The notes under the pieces were generated by a model. That model saw only the letters and a list, made by a program, of their open reading frames with translations. It made no database searches and had not been told where the DNA came from. Positions 5,748 through 5,837 of a DNA stretch of 5,837 nucleotides are shown here, piece by piece (position 1 is the stretch's first letter; each line of letters opens with the position of its first letter). The position numbers and the translations under genes are program-made. The DNA is taken from contig CAYXYS010000037.1 of the NCBI GenBank assembly GCA_964469735.1, positions 1-5,837 of the forward strand. The letters are read 5' to 3'. This DNA comes from JACOYH01 sp964469735. GTDB taxonomy: Bacteria > Patescibacteriota > Minisyncoccia > Minisyncoccales > MHMH01.

Positions 5748-5764
5748 TTGCGGCCCCAACCGGA
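5748..5764 (-). repeat. Direct repeat of the tRNA-Glu 3' end (copy within the tRNA gene)
   Basis: This is the intact partner of the 17-base repeat at 5635-5651. It spans the 3' strand of the T-arm, the acceptor 3' strand, the discriminator G and three flanking bases. The last two of these features are typical of tRNA-located integration sites. Confidence 0.7.
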
Positions 5765-5825
5765 TTTGAACCGGTGTTGCATGGTTGAGAACCATGAGTC
5801 CTAAACCGGGCTAGACGATAGGGCC
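5751..5825 (-). tRNA. tRNA-Glu (anticodon CTC)
   Basis: The 75-nt cloverleaf folds by eye. The acceptor is GGCCCTA/TGGGGCC with one T.G pair, and the discriminator is G. The D-stem is GTCT/GGAC, with G18-G19 in an 11-base loop. The anticodon stem is CATGG/CCATG with loop TTCTCAA, placing anticodon CTC at 5787-5789, which reads GAG. The variable region is CAAC, and the T-arm is ACCGG/CCGGT with loop TTCAAAT. The gene does not encode CCA (the next bases are CAA), so CCA must be added by a nucleotidyltransferase. It lies 152 bases upstream of the peptidase gene and in the same direction. Its promoter lies outside the window. Confidence 0.95.
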
Positions 5826-5837
5826 GTAAATAAAAAG

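Noticed and set aside
5613..5795. 60-residue minus-strand open frame across tRNA-Glu
   Set aside because: It overlaps the tRNA gene and the structured spacer, its sequence is translated tRNA, and no ribosome site is present.
1..5837. CRISPR array, transposase or defence genes
   Set aside because: No regularly spaced repeats, no insertion-sequence ends and no such proteins are visible in any frame.

Overview
All convincing genes in this window lie on the minus strand, so transcription runs from high to low coordinates. In that direction the order is: tRNA-Glu(CTC), an M16 zinc peptidase, a Ca2+-type P-type ATPase, a CaCA-family Na+/Ca2+-type antiporter, and the first 152 codons of rmuC, which runs off the left edge. 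Every plus-strand reading frame looks like a shadow of these genes.

The organism is a bacterium. Compact genes, near-absent Shine-Dalgarno sequences, start codons placed directly against promoter-like hexamers and a short GC palindrome between genes would fit a reduced-genome lineage such as the Candidate Phyla Radiation (Patescibacteria). That is inference (about even odds), because the window has no rRNA or other taxonomic marker.

Region by region: 5751-5825 is a complete tRNA-Glu without an encoded CCA. The 152 bases between it and the peptidase (5599-5750) are unusually structured. They hold a G.U-containing hairpin just after the tRNA, a second nested stem-loop, and an exact 17-bp direct copy of the tRNA 3' end. 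The peptidase gene (4363-5598) ends in a clear intrinsic terminator that also carries a candidate promoter for the ATPase gene (1574-4309). A 78-base gap with a perfect 16-bp palindrome and a TATAAT box precedes the antiporter (542-1495), which ends in a second intrinsic terminator. A good promoter lies after that and points at rmuC with essentially no leader.

Functionally, the ATPase and antiporter form a plausible cation (probably Ca2+) extrusion pair: one ATP-driven, one driven by an ion gradient. The most unusual signal is in the ATPase. It keeps the catalytic Asp, hinge and Mg2+-binding motifs, but three near-universal signatures are altered: DKTGT reads DKTLT, TGES reads TGEW and KGAPE reads SGAPE. 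Its predicted cation site I also differs, while site II is intact. The first two changes would face each other in the E2-P state.
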